Origin: Candidatus Eremiobacteraceae bacterium
Lineage (GTDB): Bacteria; Vulcanimicrobiota; Vulcanimicrobiia; Eremiobacterales; Eremiobacteraceae
DNA: 64,000 nucleotides
Reading direction: 5' to 3'
Assembly (NCBI GenBank): GCA_035295225.1
Contig: DATGJI010000056.1
Location: 1-64,000, forward strand
Part shown: positions 34,232 through 42,538 of the stretch, piece by piece
How positions within the stretch are numbered: the first letter of the stretch is position 1
Layout: each line of letters begins with the position of its first letter
Program-made: the position numbers and the translations under genes
The notes under the pieces: model-generated
What the model saw: the letters and a program-made list of their open reading frames with translations, nothing else
The model's database searches: none
Told to the model about the DNA's origin: nothing

Positions 34232-36820
34232 TCATTGCCCGAAGCTCTGGTTGATGATCGGGCCGCTGTTGTTGATGCCGAAGTTCACCGCCTGATTCGG
34301 GAAGGCGAGCAAGTTCAGCGAGAAGTCCACTTCCTTCAACGCCTGCCGATACGCCACGCGGATCTGATAGCAATCCTCGACGGTATGCGTCAGGAAATAA
34401 GACTGGTTTTGCAGGCCGTGTAATTTGAAGTCGTAATCGCCTTGGAATTCCAAGTAATCGTTCTTGCCGATGGGCGTAGCAAGCGAGATGTTCGTCGGCC
34501 CGTAACCCGGACGTTGCACGCCGGCGACGCCGTTCGGATCGTACGTGGTCCCTAAGCTCACGCTCGTCACCGGTGTGGGCTGCCATAAGAACTGATACGA
34601 GACCGGGCTGAGCAGCTTCTGATGGAAGTCGTAGTTGGTCGACGCGCTGAAACGATACGTGCTGCCGCTGTAGACGTTAAGCACCTCGCCGAGCTGGTCC
34701 TGACCCGACGCCGAATCGAACGACGGCATCGGCGTGTAGCCGCGCACGCTCAGCTCATCGTAGGAGAGCGTGTTGTCCGCATGCGAGCCGAAAAGCGTGC
34801 GCAATTCCACCGACTCGCCGATCGTGCCCAAGAGATCGCCTGTTCCGTACATGTCTTGGCGGATCGTTCCCGTCGCCGTGATGTCGGAATTCGGACCGAG
34901 CGGGAAGAAAGCGCTGCCGATCTGCGACGAGATGTCCAAACGCGACGTCTTGATGCCCGTCGGCCGGTAATCGAACTGGTCGTTGTAGATGCCGTCCGTC
35001 ACGGTGACGGTGAGCGGCAGACGCAACGACGAGATCTGAAACGGCCGCGAGCGCAACGTCAGCTCCGGCACTTTCTGAAATCCTTGCGTGTCCGCAACCG
35101 TGCCCGGGATCGGCGTCGCGCCGGCGGTCGGCGCCGGCTGCGGGTCCGTGATCTGCTCGCCGTGCGACGTGTCGATCACGAGATCGCCGTCGAAAAGAGG
35201 CGCCGTGAAATGCGTGTCGGCGGTGAAGTTGACCTGGCGCGAGTACGAGCCGGGATTCGTATTGCCTTGAAACTGCAGGCCGATCGATTGGCTGAACGTC
35301 GGCGTGAAGTTGATGATGTGGTTGACGCTCGCGCCGAGACTGCTCGACGATCCGGTGGTTGAGACGTTGCCCACGTACGACGTCGTGCTTCTCGCTCCCG
35401 AGTGCGTCAAGTTGATGCCCGCGGTCGTGGTGGATGGGATACTCGATGCCACGACGCTCTGACCGCTGTAACTCAACTGCAGCGATCCGCTCACGTGATG
35501 TCCGAGCAATTGATCGACGTTGAGCGTGACCTGCTCCGACGACTTCTGGCCGGTCAGGCTGCGCTGGTACGCGTTGTTCTGCAGTGTATAGAAACTCGCG
35601 TAGCCGCTGCCCTTGCCGTCTTGTCGGGCGAAGTACACGTCCATTCCCAGACCAACGCCGACTTTTTGGAAATAGTCGACGTGATAGGTGCCGTAATAGT
35701 ATGGGCTGCGATAGAAGCTGATGTACGTGCGCGCGAACACGCCTTCGGTCGCGTTATAGCCGAGGCGCGGCGCGATCACCGACTCCCGGTGCGCGGCGAC
35801 CGCGGAGAGCGGCAGCACCACGATCCCGAGCGCCGCCACCAAAAAATTCCCGAGATAGAGCGCCGAGCTGTGCGCGACCACGCGATCGCCCGGATGGATG
35901 TCGATCTCTTTGCCCGAGATGTGGTAGGCGACGTGATCGAGCGAGCAGGTCGTGACCCAGCCGTGATGCAGCACCGAGCTGCCGTTCGCGGCCACGTCGA
36001 GTTCCTTGCCTTTGAAGTAGACGTAGCCTTGTATTGGCGCGCCTTGAAATGTGACGGCTGACGTCTGGCCGGCGACGTCGTAGAGCGCGATCGTGCTCTT
36101 GACCGTGTCGAAAGCAAGTGACGACGCGGTTGCCGTATCGCCGTCGGCGCCGACGAAATGCACGTGCCCGGTCATGCGCACGATCTTATCGCTTGCGGTA
36201 TACACCGCCTGATCGCCGCTGATGTCCACGCTGTTCGTCGTGAGATGCACGTGGCCGTCGGCGGTCATGTCGCTCTTGAGGCTACCCACGACACGGTCTG
36301 CCGTTATCAGGACGACGTCGGGGGGCAGAGGCGTGGCGCCCGGTGATGCGTTCGGCGAAACGGCGAATGTTTGCGACGGTTGCGGCCCGGACTCGGGCGC
36401 GTTGCCGGTGGTCGGATATTCATCGCTGTTCGGCGCGGTGGTCGCAAAAACGGGAGGCGGCGGAGACGGCGACACCGCGGGCGTCGGAGAATTTCCTGAA
36501 GGGGCCGACGCTAGTCGGCCCGACAAAGCGGTTGTCGGGGAACTTCCTGAAGGGGCCGACGCTAGTCGGCCCGGCACGGCGGCTGTCGGGGAACTTCCTG
36601 AAGGGGCCGACGCTAGTCGGCCCGACAAAGCGGGCGTCTGGGAACTTGCTGAAGGGGCCGACGCTAGTCGGCCCGGTCCTTGATGGTCGGCCGACGAAAG
36701 CGTTTGGGCAAGCGTTGCTTGCCCTACTACCGGGCCCATCGCAAGCATGAAGCAGAGCGCCAACGCAAATGTCTTGCTGGCACCGTGCGCGATCCGGCGC
36801 AGCGTGCGTCGACGAGTCAA
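34232..36820 (-). CDS. lptD: LPS-assembly outer-membrane protein LptD, with repeat-derived N-terminal insert
   Basis: An 862-residue outer-membrane protein that inserts LPS into the outer leaflet. Signal peptide (residues 1 to about 35), then a low-complexity region (about 48-150), an OstA/LptA-like jellyroll (about 155-270, VVLITADRVVGSLKSDMTADG), and a C-terminal beta-barrel. Cysteines near 300 (VTTCSLDHVAY) and near the end (VEDCYQIRVAY) match the conserved disulfide partners. The low-complexity region is made of four 17-residue repeats of GRLASAPSGSSPTAAVP type, each encoded by a family A palindrome, and of GQATLAQT encoded by a family C palindrome. It lies 30 bp after the lptF/G gene. 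Confidence 0.88.
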   Translation of the reverse strand: MTRRRTLRRIAHGASKTFALALCFMLAMGPVVGQATLAQTLSSADHQGPGRLASAPSASSQTPALSGRLASAPSGSSPTAAVPGRLASAPSGSSPTTALSGRLASAPSGNSPTPAVSPSPPPPVFATTAPNSDEYPTTGNAPESGPQPSQTFAVSPNASPGATPLPPDVVLITADRVVGSLKSDMTADGHVHLTTNSVDISGDQAVYTASDKIVRMTGHVHFVGADGDTATASSLAFDTVKSTIALYDVAGQTSAVTFQGAPIQGYVYFKGKELDVAANGSSVLHHGWVTTCSLDHVAYHISGKEIDIHPGDRVVAHSSALYLGNFLVAALGIVVLPLSAVAAHRESVIAPRLGYNATEGVFARTYISFYRSPYYYGTYHVDYFQKVGVGLGMDVYFARQDGKGSGYASFYTLQNNAYQRSLTGQKSSEQVTLNVDQLLGHHVSGSLQLSYSGQSVVASSIPSTTTAGINLTHSGARSTTSYVGNVSTTGSSSSLGASVNHIINFTPTFSQSIGLQFQGNTNPGSYSRQVNFTADTHFTAPLFDGDLVIDTSHGEQITDPQPAPTAGATPIPGTVADTQGFQKVPELTLRSRPFQISSLRLPLTVTVTDGIYNDQFDYRPTGIKTSRLDISSQIGSAFFPLGPNSDITATGTIRQDMYGTGDLLGTIGESVELRTLFGSHADNTLSYDELSVRGYTPMPSFDSASGQDQLGEVLNVYSGSTYRFSASTNYDFHQKLLSPVSYQFLWQPTPVTSVSLGTTYDPNGVAGVQRPGYGPTNISLATPIGKNDYLEFQGDYDFKLHGLQNQSYFLTHTVEDCYQIRVAYRQALKEVDFSLNLLAFPNQAVNFGINNSGPIINQSFGQ
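36502..36521. repeat. Palindromic repeat, family A, in frame inside lptD
   Basis: Exact GGGCCGACGCTAGTCGGCCC core with the CTTCCTGAAG flank also found next to intergenic copies. It encodes GRLASAP on the minus strand. First of four copies spaced exactly 51 bp apart. Confidence 0.92.
36553..36572. repeat. Palindromic repeat, family A, in frame inside lptD
   Basis: Second copy of the 51-bp (17-codon) tandem array in lptD. Core identical to the intergenic copies. Confidence 0.92.
36604..36623. repeat. Palindromic repeat, family A, in frame inside lptD
   Basis: Third copy of the array. The palindrome is unchanged while the linker codons between copies vary (AVPG, ALSG), so the palindrome is the better conserved part. 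Confidence 0.92.
36655..36674. repeat. Palindromic repeat, family A, in frame inside lptD
   Basis: Fourth copy, nearest the lptD start codon; flank GCTGAAGG in place of CCTGAAGG. Confidence 0.92.
36706..36724. repeat. Palindromic repeat, family C, in frame inside lptD
   Basis: Arms GGGCAAGC and GCTTGCCC around GTT with the CTACTAC tail of intergenic copies. It encodes GQATLAQ at the signal-peptidase region of LptD, so two unrelated palindrome families sit within 220 bp of the same gene. Confidence 0.88.
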
Positions 36821-36850
36821 GAATTCGACCCTATGCCTGGGCGGCGCGCA

Positions 36851-38104
36851 TCAGCGCCTATCTCGGAACAGCAGCGTGACCCCCACTCCGGCCATGATCG
36901 CATTCGGCAACCAGGATCCGACGAAGACCGGAACCGCTCCGTTCTTGCCAAGCGCACCGCCGATCGCCATCGCGGCATAGTACAGAATCACCGCCGCGAC
37001 CGCGATCAGCGCGCCGACGCCGCGCCCGTAGCGGCCGAACATCGTCGACAGCGGCAGCGCGATGAGGATGCTGATCAAGCACGCGATCGGCATCGCGTAT
37101 TTCTGCGCGAGGATCATCTCTTGGTTGCGGGTGTCCTCGCCGCTGGCCTTGAGATTCTTGATCTCATTCCGCAACTGGTTCGAGTTCTCCGCGAACGGCG
37201 AGAATGCGCCGTCGTAGAGCACGCTCGGATCGCCAAGCGGAAACTGCATCGTCTTGAACTTGCTCTGCGATGCGACGAATCCGTCGGCGCCGTACTTCGT
37301 GTAGATGCCATCTTGCAGCACGATATTGCCGTCGACCTGCTTGCCGGTCTCGGCTTGCATCGAGTCGGGGTTGGGGCTCGTGCCGATCGTCTCGATGACG
37401 ACGTTGTGCATGACACCGGTGCCCGAGTCGATCGAGCCGACGTAGATCATGTGCTGGCCGTCCGGCGTGCGGATGAATTGATCCGGTTCGATGATCGGCT
37501 GCGTCGAGTGGTACATGATCTGGCGGAACGTGTCTTCGGCGTGCCGGTCGGCGTATGGCGCAAGCGACTCGTTGATGCCGAACGATGCGATCGAAAGCAC
37601 GAGGCCGAGCACGTAGCACGGTAGCGCGATGCGATGCACGCTGATGCCGCTCGTGCGCATCGCCGTGACTTCGTTATCCCCGGCGAGCCTGCCGAAGCCG
37701 AGCAGAACAGCGCACAGCGTTGCGAACGGAAACGCGAGATAGAACAGCGCCGGCAGCTGGAGCACGAGATAGCGCATGACGAGCAGCGTCGGCGCGCCTT
37801 TGTTGATGACGTAGTCGGCAGCGAGGAAAAACTGGTTGATGAGCAGCAGCGGCGTGATGACCGCAAGCGCGATGAAGAACGGTCCGAGCATCTCCGCCAC
37901 GAGATAGCGATCGAGGATGGAGATTCGGCTGAGAAAACCCAATCCGCCGCGCGGCTGCTCGGGCGAACGGTAGCCATGGCCGGCCGAGAGCCAGTCAAGG
38001 CGCTCGCCGGGTTCGGCGGCGTCCACTTCCACCGGTTGGCGCAAGGCGCGCATCTCGCCTCGAGATGGCGCGAGCGCGAGAAAGCGTGAAGTCACGCGGG
38101 CCAC
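36851..38104 (-). CDS. LptF/LptG family LPS export permease
   Basis: A membrane subunit of the LptB2FG ABC transporter that extracts LPS from the inner membrane. Up to 417 residues: N-terminal extension of about 55 residues, three helices (first in ILDRYLVAEMLGPFFIALAVITP), a periplasmic beta-jellyroll (about 180-300) and three C-terminal helices. The GDNEVTAMRTSGIS loop that couples to LptB is well conserved. Only one F/G-type gene is seen, so the partner is elsewhere or the protein is a homodimer. The true start may be an ATG within the first 20 codons (MRALRQPVEV). Confidence 0.88.
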   Translation of the reverse strand: MARVTSRFLALAPSRGEMRALRQPVEVDAAEPGERLDWLSAGHGYRSPEQPRGGLGFLSRISILDRYLVAEMLGPFFIALAVITPLLLINQFFLAADYVINKGAPTLLVMRYLVLQLPALFYLAFPFATLCAVLLGFGRLAGDNEVTAMRTSGISVHRIALPCYVLGLVLSIASFGINESLAPYADRHAEDTFRQIMYHSTQPIIEPDQFIRTPDGQHMIYVGSIDSGTGVMHNVVIETIGTSPNPDSMQAETGKQVDGNIVLQDGIYTKYGADGFVASQSKFKTMQFPLGDPSVLYDGAFSPFAENSNQLRNEIKNLKASGEDTRNQEMILAQKYAMPIACLISILIALPLSTMFGRYGRGVGALIAVAAVILYYAAMAIGGALGKNGAVPVFVGSWLPNAIMAGVGVTLLFRDRR

Positions 38105-38115
38105 TTCCTATGTGG

Positions 38116-38646
38116 TTACCGGAGCGCCCGCGACGATCCGATAGCCTCGCGATACAACTCTGTTACGTTTTGAACGTAGCTCTGCGTTTCGGCATACGGC
38201 GGAATGCCACCGTACTTGTCCACCGCCCCCGGTCCAGCGTTATACGCTGCGAGCGCGAAGCTCAGATCACCGTGATAGCGCGCGAGAAGATCGTGCAAAT
38301 ACGCGCATCCGCCGGCCACGTTCTCCGAAGGATCGAACGCATCGCCGACGCCGTACGTCTGCGCGGTGCCCGGCATCAGCTGCATGAGGCCCATCGCGCC
38401 CGCATCAGAGACCGCCGAGGGATCGCCGCCGGATTCGACGGCGATGACGGCGCGAACGAGCGCCGGTGCCAAACGATACGTCTTCGCGTTGAGATTGATG
38501 AGTTGGGTGAGCGCAGGCCCGGGCATGGCATGCGGTCCGCCGCCATCGGGAAATAACCCATAACCGCTGCAGCCAGCAAGACACGAGGCGCTAGCGAGAG
38601 TTATCGCAACGATCGCACGGCGCAGCGCGCGCCCGTTCAAATGCAT
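38116..38646 (-). CDS. Lytic transglycosylase lipoprotein (SLT domain)
   Basis: A 176-residue predicted lipoprotein that cleaves peptidoglycan glycan strands. N-terminal ALRR plus hydrophobic segment ends in the lipobox LAGC. SLT motifs: AVESGGDPSAVSDAGAMGLMQLMPGTA with the catalytic Glu, and FALAAYNAGPGAVDKYGGIPPYAET. Start set at the ATG nearest the signal peptide; an in-frame start 36 bp upstream would add 12 residues. First gene of the minus-strand envelope run, 12 bp ahead of lptF/G. Confidence 0.9.
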   Translation of the reverse strand: MHLNGRALRRAIVAITLASASCLAGCSGYGLFPDGGGPHAMPGPALTQLINLNAKTYRLAPALVRAVIAVESGGDPSAVSDAGAMGLMQLMPGTAQTYGVGDAFDPSENVAGGCAYLHDLLARYHGDLSFALAAYNAGPGAVDKYGGIPPYAETQSYVQNVTELYREAIGSSRALR

Positions 38647-38821
38647 CCGCCATCCTCGAAGCCGGCGAGTTCCGCCGGCCACGTCCAGGAGTTTCTACCC
38701 TATGAATACGTATCGGCTAAAGAGGGGTTTCTCGCCATGGCCGGGGCCGCCTGCGGACGTGCGAAAGCGCCCGTCCGTTCTCACGGCCGGCTAATGAAAT
38801 CGTGACGGGAACTACGTCATA

Positions 38822-39127
38822 TCAAGCGCGGGTACGGCGGGGCGAAACCTTCTTATAGCAATCGGCGCAGTAGACGGGCTTGTCCGGCCTCGGCGAAAAC
38901 GGCACCTGCGCCGCCCCTCCGCACTCCGAGCAGACCGCATCATAGAGCGTGCGTTCCGCTCCTTGAGCTCCTTCACTGCGGCCGCGCTTACGCGCTTGGC
39001 GGCAGGTCGGGCAACGCGTGGGCTCGTGTTCAAAGCCTTTTTGCGCGTAGAACTCCTGCTCGCCCACGGTGAAAACGAAGTCGGCGGAGCAATCGCGACA
39101 GTTGATCGTACGGTCCTGCAGTGCCAA
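38822..39127 (-). CDS. Zinc-ribbon protein with CxxCx(n)CxxC tail
   Basis: A 101-residue protein with two zinc sites. The N-terminal ribbon uses C10-RD-C13 and the C-terminal pair of RCPTC. The second half, VCSECGGAAQVPFSPRPDKPVYCADCY, resembles the TIGR04272 CxxC-CxxC domain. Basic linker KRGRSEG between them. Such proteins are common in environmental bacteria and are of unknown function, perhaps nucleic-acid binding. Confidence 0.8.
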   Translation of the reverse strand: MALQDRTINCRDCSADFVFTVGEQEFYAQKGFEHEPTRCPTCRQARKRGRSEGAQGAERTLYDAVCSECGGAAQVPFSPRPDKPVYCADCYKKVSPRRTRA

Positions 39128-39289
39128 AGCTCGAGATCCTCAGGGTTTTCACCAATCGAAAATAGAAAACAGGCCTGCAGCCATGGTGAACGTGGCCGCA
39201 TCCGCAAAATGACTCTAACACTTCCACCATGAAAAAGCAAACGAGTCGTCGCTCCTCTGCACGCTCGTTCTAAGGAAGGTCTCGCCGCC

Positions 39290-40936
39290 ATGTTGACCGC
39301 TCGCGCCTCATTCGTCGCTCTGATATCTGCGTGTATCGCAGCCGCTGCGTTATCCAGCGCTGCGCTCGCCGCGGCACCGGCCACCGGTATGTCGGCGCCG
39401 TCATTCGCGTTGCCGCTTGTGGGCGGCGGGAGCGTCGATCTCGCCCGGCTCCGCGGACACGTCGTCGTCGTGAATTTCTTCGCGACGTGGTGCCCGCCGT
39501 GCCGCGCCGAGACGCCGGATCTTATCGCGGCCGAGAAGCACTACGGTCCGCAAGGCGTGATCTTCCTCGGGGTCGACGATCGCGAAAGCGCGCAACTCGT
39601 CTCGGTGTGGGCGAAGAGCAACGGCGTGCATTATCGCCTCGCGCTCGACGGCGACGGAAAGATCGAAGAGAACTACGATGTGCGCGCGATCCCCACGACC
39701 TACGTGCTGGACCGCAACGGCGTCATCCGCTATCGGCAAGTCGATCAACTCGATTCTCCCACGATGACGCTTGCGCTCAACTCCGTCGTCGCGGGCCAGC
39801 CGGTGCCGGACTCGAAGACCGCAACCGCATTCTACACGACGACTTCCTCTGCGACCGCCATGGTCAACGCGTCGGTTCAGGCCGGCAAATTCGACGATGC
39901 GATCGCAAGCGGCAAGGCCGCCAACGATAAGCTCGACAAGCTTTCGAACGCCGATGATTCGGCGACCATCGACTACTTCAAGAGCACGCAATTGCGCGAC
40001 GCGCTGAGCCTTGCGCTCGCCGACGCCTATGCAGGCCGCGCCGCCGCCACGAATCCGCCCGATCCGAACTTGAAGAAAGACTCGGCTCAGGCAGCGGATC
40101 TGCGCGGTCAGGCGTATACGGATCAGGAACGATATGCGGACGCGCTGCAGCAATTCGACCTCGAGATCTCGCTGGCGCCCGACGTCGTAGACGGCTATGC
40201 AAACGCCTATCTGCCGGCCTACAATCTGAAGCAATATTCGCGGGCGGTCGGCTACGCGCAGTCCGCGGCCAACATCGCGCCGGATGATCCGGAAAACTGG
40301 CTCACGCTCGCATCCGCGAACAATGGCGCGAAGAACTATCCGGCAGCGCTCACTGCGGAGAGCAAGGCGCTGACGATCGCAGCGACGGCGTACGCCGCGA
40401 ATCCCACGAAGAAGGATCTGGCATACGAACTCGGCCGCGTCTGGCTGAAGACGGGCCGCACGTATCTCCTCGCGGGGAACGTGAGCGCAGCGCGGGCTGT
40501 CCTGCAGGTCGCCACCAGCACGGCGCCCGGCACGATCGTCGCGCAACAGGCCGAGGAACAGTATGTCGCGTTAAATCCGGTGCCGTGGCGCATGGCCGTG
40601 AGCGGAAGTTCGTCCACGACTTCGACCGCAACCGTGCCCGCCAAACTCTACGTCATGATCCATAATCCGTCCGCCGAGTCGCGCACGGTGCATCTGGCTG
40701 CGCTCGGCCTGCCGGCACACTGGCTGCTCTCGTTCTGCTACCAGAAGGTCTGCGACCCGTTCAAGAGCGCCGTCACGCTGGCGCCGGGCGCTTCGCAGCG
40801 GATCGAACTGCAGATGGTGCCGCTAGCCGGCGCCGGCGGCTCGTGGACGATGAGCGTGACGACCCAGGGGTCGACCGCGAGCGTCCATGTGAGCGCGAAA
40901 ACCACTCGCGCCGCGGTGACCGTCACCGCCTCCTGA
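39290..40936 (+). CDS. Secreted TlpA-like thioredoxin with TPR repeats
   Basis: A 548-residue exported protein. Signal peptide (to about residue 28), then a TlpA/ResA thioredoxin domain (30-165) with redox motif WCPPC (C68, C71) and the cis-Pro loop AIPTTYVLD. Residues about 180-430 are helical repeats of TPR type (QAYTDQERYADALQQFDLEI, SRAVGYAQSAANIAPDDPENW). A C-terminal beta domain follows (445-548). It probably reduces or delivers electrons to envelope proteins; the TPR part suggests a scaffold. Target unknown. Confidence 0.85.
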   Translation: MLTARASFVALISACIAAAALSSAALAAAPATGMSAPSFALPLVGGGSVDLARLRGHVVVVNFFATWCPPCRAETPDLIAAEKHYGPQGVIFLGVDDRESAQLVSVWAKSNGVHYRLALDGDGKIEENYDVRAIPTTYVLDRNGVIRYRQVDQLDSPTMTLALNSVVAGQPVPDSKTATAFYTTTSSATAMVNASVQAGKFDDAIASGKAANDKLDKLSNADDSATIDYFKSTQLRDALSLALADAYAGRAAATNPPDPNLKKDSAQAADLRGQAYTDQERYADALQQFDLEISLAPDVVDGYANAYLPAYNLKQYSRAVGYAQSAANIAPDDPENWLTLASANNGAKNYPAALTAESKALTIAATAYAANPTKKDLAYELGRVWLKTGRTYLLAGNVSAARAVLQVATSTAPGTIVAQQAEEQYVALNPVPWRMAVSGSSSTTSTATVPAKLYVMIHNPSAESRTVHLAALGLPAHWLLSFCYQKVCDPFKSAVTLAPGASQRIELQMVPLAGAGGSWTMSVTTQGSTASVHVSAKTTRAAVTVTAS

Positions 40937-40941
40937 TGTAG

Positions 40942-40962
40942 GGCGGACCTTTAAGGTCCGCC
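40942..40962. repeat. Palindromic repeat, family B
   Basis: Arms GGCGGACC and GGTCCGCC around TTTAA, with the TGATGTAG head that includes the preceding gene's TGA. First of three copies in the 240-bp gap before mraZ. Confidence 0.85.
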
Positions 40963-40984
40963 TCTCTCGATCGCGCCAACGTAG

Positions 40985-41005
40985 GGCGGACCTTTAAGGT
41001 CCGCC
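40985..41005. repeat. Palindromic repeat, family B
   Basis: Second copy, same orientation and loop as the one 43 bp upstream. Confidence 0.85.
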
Positions 41006-41039
41006 CCGTTTTCTTGTGGCCGAACTAGCCCGCCGGCCT

Positions 41040-41060
41040 GGCGGACCATAAAGGTCCGCC
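41040..41060. repeat. Palindromic repeat, family B, inverted
   Basis: Third copy, inverted (loop ATAAA). Together with the two direct copies it could form a larger hairpin that insulates the dcw promoter. Confidence 0.85.
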
Positions 41061-41106
41061 CTACATGCGTCCCCGCATCGAACGGGTGTGCTGTCCCTCT
41101 TTTCGC

Positions 41107-41136
41107 TTGCCTTCCGGCCGATAGATGGGGTATAGT
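41107..41136 (+). promoter_or_regulatory. Probable sigma-70-type promoter of the dcw cluster
   Basis: TTGCCT at 41107-41112 and TATAGT at 41131-41136, spacer 18 bp. The -10 box lies inside the first part of the TGG-box array, so binding of MraZ there would block RNA polymerase. About 40 bp separate it from the mraZ start. Confidence 0.5.
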
Positions 41137-41170
41137 GGTAAAAAATGGCTCGATGTGGGGCTTGGTGGCG
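41126..41170 (+). promoter_or_regulatory. MraZ operator: five TGG boxes at 10-bp spacing
   Basis: TGGGG at 41126, TGGTA at 41136, TGGCT at 41146, TGGGG at 41156 and TGGCG at 41166, all exactly 10 bp apart. In Escherichia coli MraZ binds three TGGGN boxes separated by 5 bp, i.e. the same 10-bp period, ahead of its own operon. The array ends 5 bp before the mraZ ATG. Confidence 0.75.
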
Positions 41171-41175
41171 CATCC

Positions 41176-41616
41176 ATGAGCGGACTCCCGAAATTCACGG
41201 GGCGGTTCGAGCATACCCTCGACGACAAGGGTCGCTTGACCATTCCGGCGCGGTTTCGGGCCCGGCTCGGCGATCACTTCGTCTTGACGATAGCGCCGCC
41301 CGAACCATGTCTTGCCATGTATCCGGAGTCTGCTTGGTCTGAGTTCTGCGCGAAGCTCGAGGCCGCTGCGCGCAAAGACGACCAGTATCGGAGTTTCGTG
41401 CGGCATCTCTTCGCTCACACCGAGGAAGTGTCGCTCGACTCGCAAGGACGCCTGATCGTGCCCGCTCCGCTTCGCGAGTACGGAAAGGTGGAGCGCGACG
41501 TGATCCTGGTCGGCGCACTGACGCGGATCGAGCTTTGGCCGGCAGAGGGCTGGAAGGCGGCGAGCAAACCGCCGGACGGCATGGCCAAATTGATGACGGA
41601 GCTTGGCCTCTACTGA
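41176..41616 (+). CDS. mraZ: Transcriptional regulator MraZ
   Basis: A 146-residue protein with two AbrB-like swapped-hairpin domains, first gene of the dcw cluster. Both copies of the DxxGRxxxP signature are present: TLDDKGRLTIPARFR and SLDSQGRLIVPAPLREY. MraZ forms an octameric ring and represses its own operon. Start set at ATG 41176 (MSGLPKFTG), which places the TGG-box operator upstream; a start at 41125 would put the operator inside the gene. Confidence 0.95.
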   Translation: MSGLPKFTGRFEHTLDDKGRLTIPARFRARLGDHFVLTIAPPEPCLAMYPESAWSEFCAKLEAAARKDDQYRSFVRHLFAHTEEVSLDSQGRLIVPAPLREYGKVERDVILVGALTRIELWPAEGWKAASKPPDGMAKLMTELGLY

Positions 41617-42538
41617 TCACGCATCCGTCATGCTCGAGGAGAGCATGGCGATGCTGCTGCCGGCCGGAGAAAGCCGGCGACCGGTGTTCGTCGACGCCAC
41701 GTTCGGCGGCGGCGGGCACACTGAAGCGCTGCTACAGCGGTCGCGCGAGTGCCGCGTGATCGCGCTCGATGCCGATCCGGCGGCGGTAGAGCGAGCGAGA
41801 GAACTCGAGAAGAGATTTCCAGGGCGCCTGGATGCGGTGCATGCGAACTTCGGCCGGCTCGGCGATGTTCTCGACGAGCAGGCGGTACGGCAAGCGGACG
41901 GGATAATGTACGATCTCGGACTCTCTTCGATGCAGCTGGCTGATGAAAGCCGCGGATTTTCTTTTGCCGGAACCGAGCCGCTCGACATGCGGCTCGATAG
42001 CGCATCGAACGGCAAGACCGCCGCACAGATCGTGAACTCGATGCCCGAGCCGGAACTCGCCGATCTCATCTTCCAATACGGCGACGAACGCCATGCGCGG
42101 CGCATCGCGCGCCACATCGTGCGGCGCCGTGAGCGTTCGCCGTTACGCACGACGTCCGATCTCGTCGCCGCCATTCTCTCGGCGCAACCGCGAGACGCGA
42201 GTCGCGAACGGCGCCGCGTGCACCCGGCGACGCGCACCTTTCAAGCGCTGCGCATCGCCGTCAACGATGAGCTCGGCAATCTCGAGCGCAGCCTCGATGC
42301 AGCCGCAACGCGCGTCCGGGCCGGCGGCCGCATCGTCGTCATCAGTTTTCATTCAGGCGAAGATCGCATCGTGAAATCGAAGTTTCGCGCATGGCACAAA
42401 GCCGGCCGCTGCGAGCTGCTGACGCGTAAACCGCTCAGCCCCGACCAAAAGGAGCTTGCCGAAAATCCGCGGTCGCGCAGTGCAAAACTGCGCGCTGCGA
42501 GCATGATCGGCGATGCGCAGGAGGCGCAGACGATATGA
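41603..42538 (+). CDS. rsmH: 16S rRNA (cytosine(1402)-N4)-methyltransferase
   Basis: A 311-residue SAM-dependent methyltransferase acting on C1402 of 16S rRNA. Motifs: HASVMLEESMAML at the N-terminus, SAM site FVDATFGGGGHTEALL, the YDLGLSSMQLADESRGFSF catalytic segment, RTFQALRIAVNDEL and VVISFHSGEDRIVK. TTG start overlapping mraZ by 14 nt is needed to keep the N-terminal HxSV motif; the next ATG is within it. C-terminal ATGA overlap with ftsL. Confidence 0.95.
   Translation: MASTDHASVMLEESMAMLLPAGESRRPVFVDATFGGGGHTEALLQRSRECRVIALDADPAAVERARELEKRFPGRLDAVHANFGRLGDVLDEQAVRQADGIMYDLGLSSMQLADESRGFSFAGTEPLDMRLDSASNGKTAAQIVNSMPEPELADLIFQYGDERHARRIARHIVRRRERSPLRTTSDLVAAILSAQPRDASRERRRVHPATRTFQALRIAVNDELGNLERSLDAAATRVRAGGRIVVISFHSGEDRIVKSKFRAWHKAGRCELLTRKPLSPDQKELAENPRSRSAKLRAASMIGDAQEAQTI

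Noticed and set aside
36495-36680. CRISPR-like array of four repeats at regular spacing
   Set aside because: The 51-bp period is a multiple of three, the linkers are themselves similar, and the whole stretch is in frame inside lptD.
38647-38821. Possible tRNA or small RNA in the gap before the transglycosylase gene
   Set aside because: No cloverleaf, CCA end or conserved T-loop could be seen; it probably holds the promoter of the minus-strand envelope genes.
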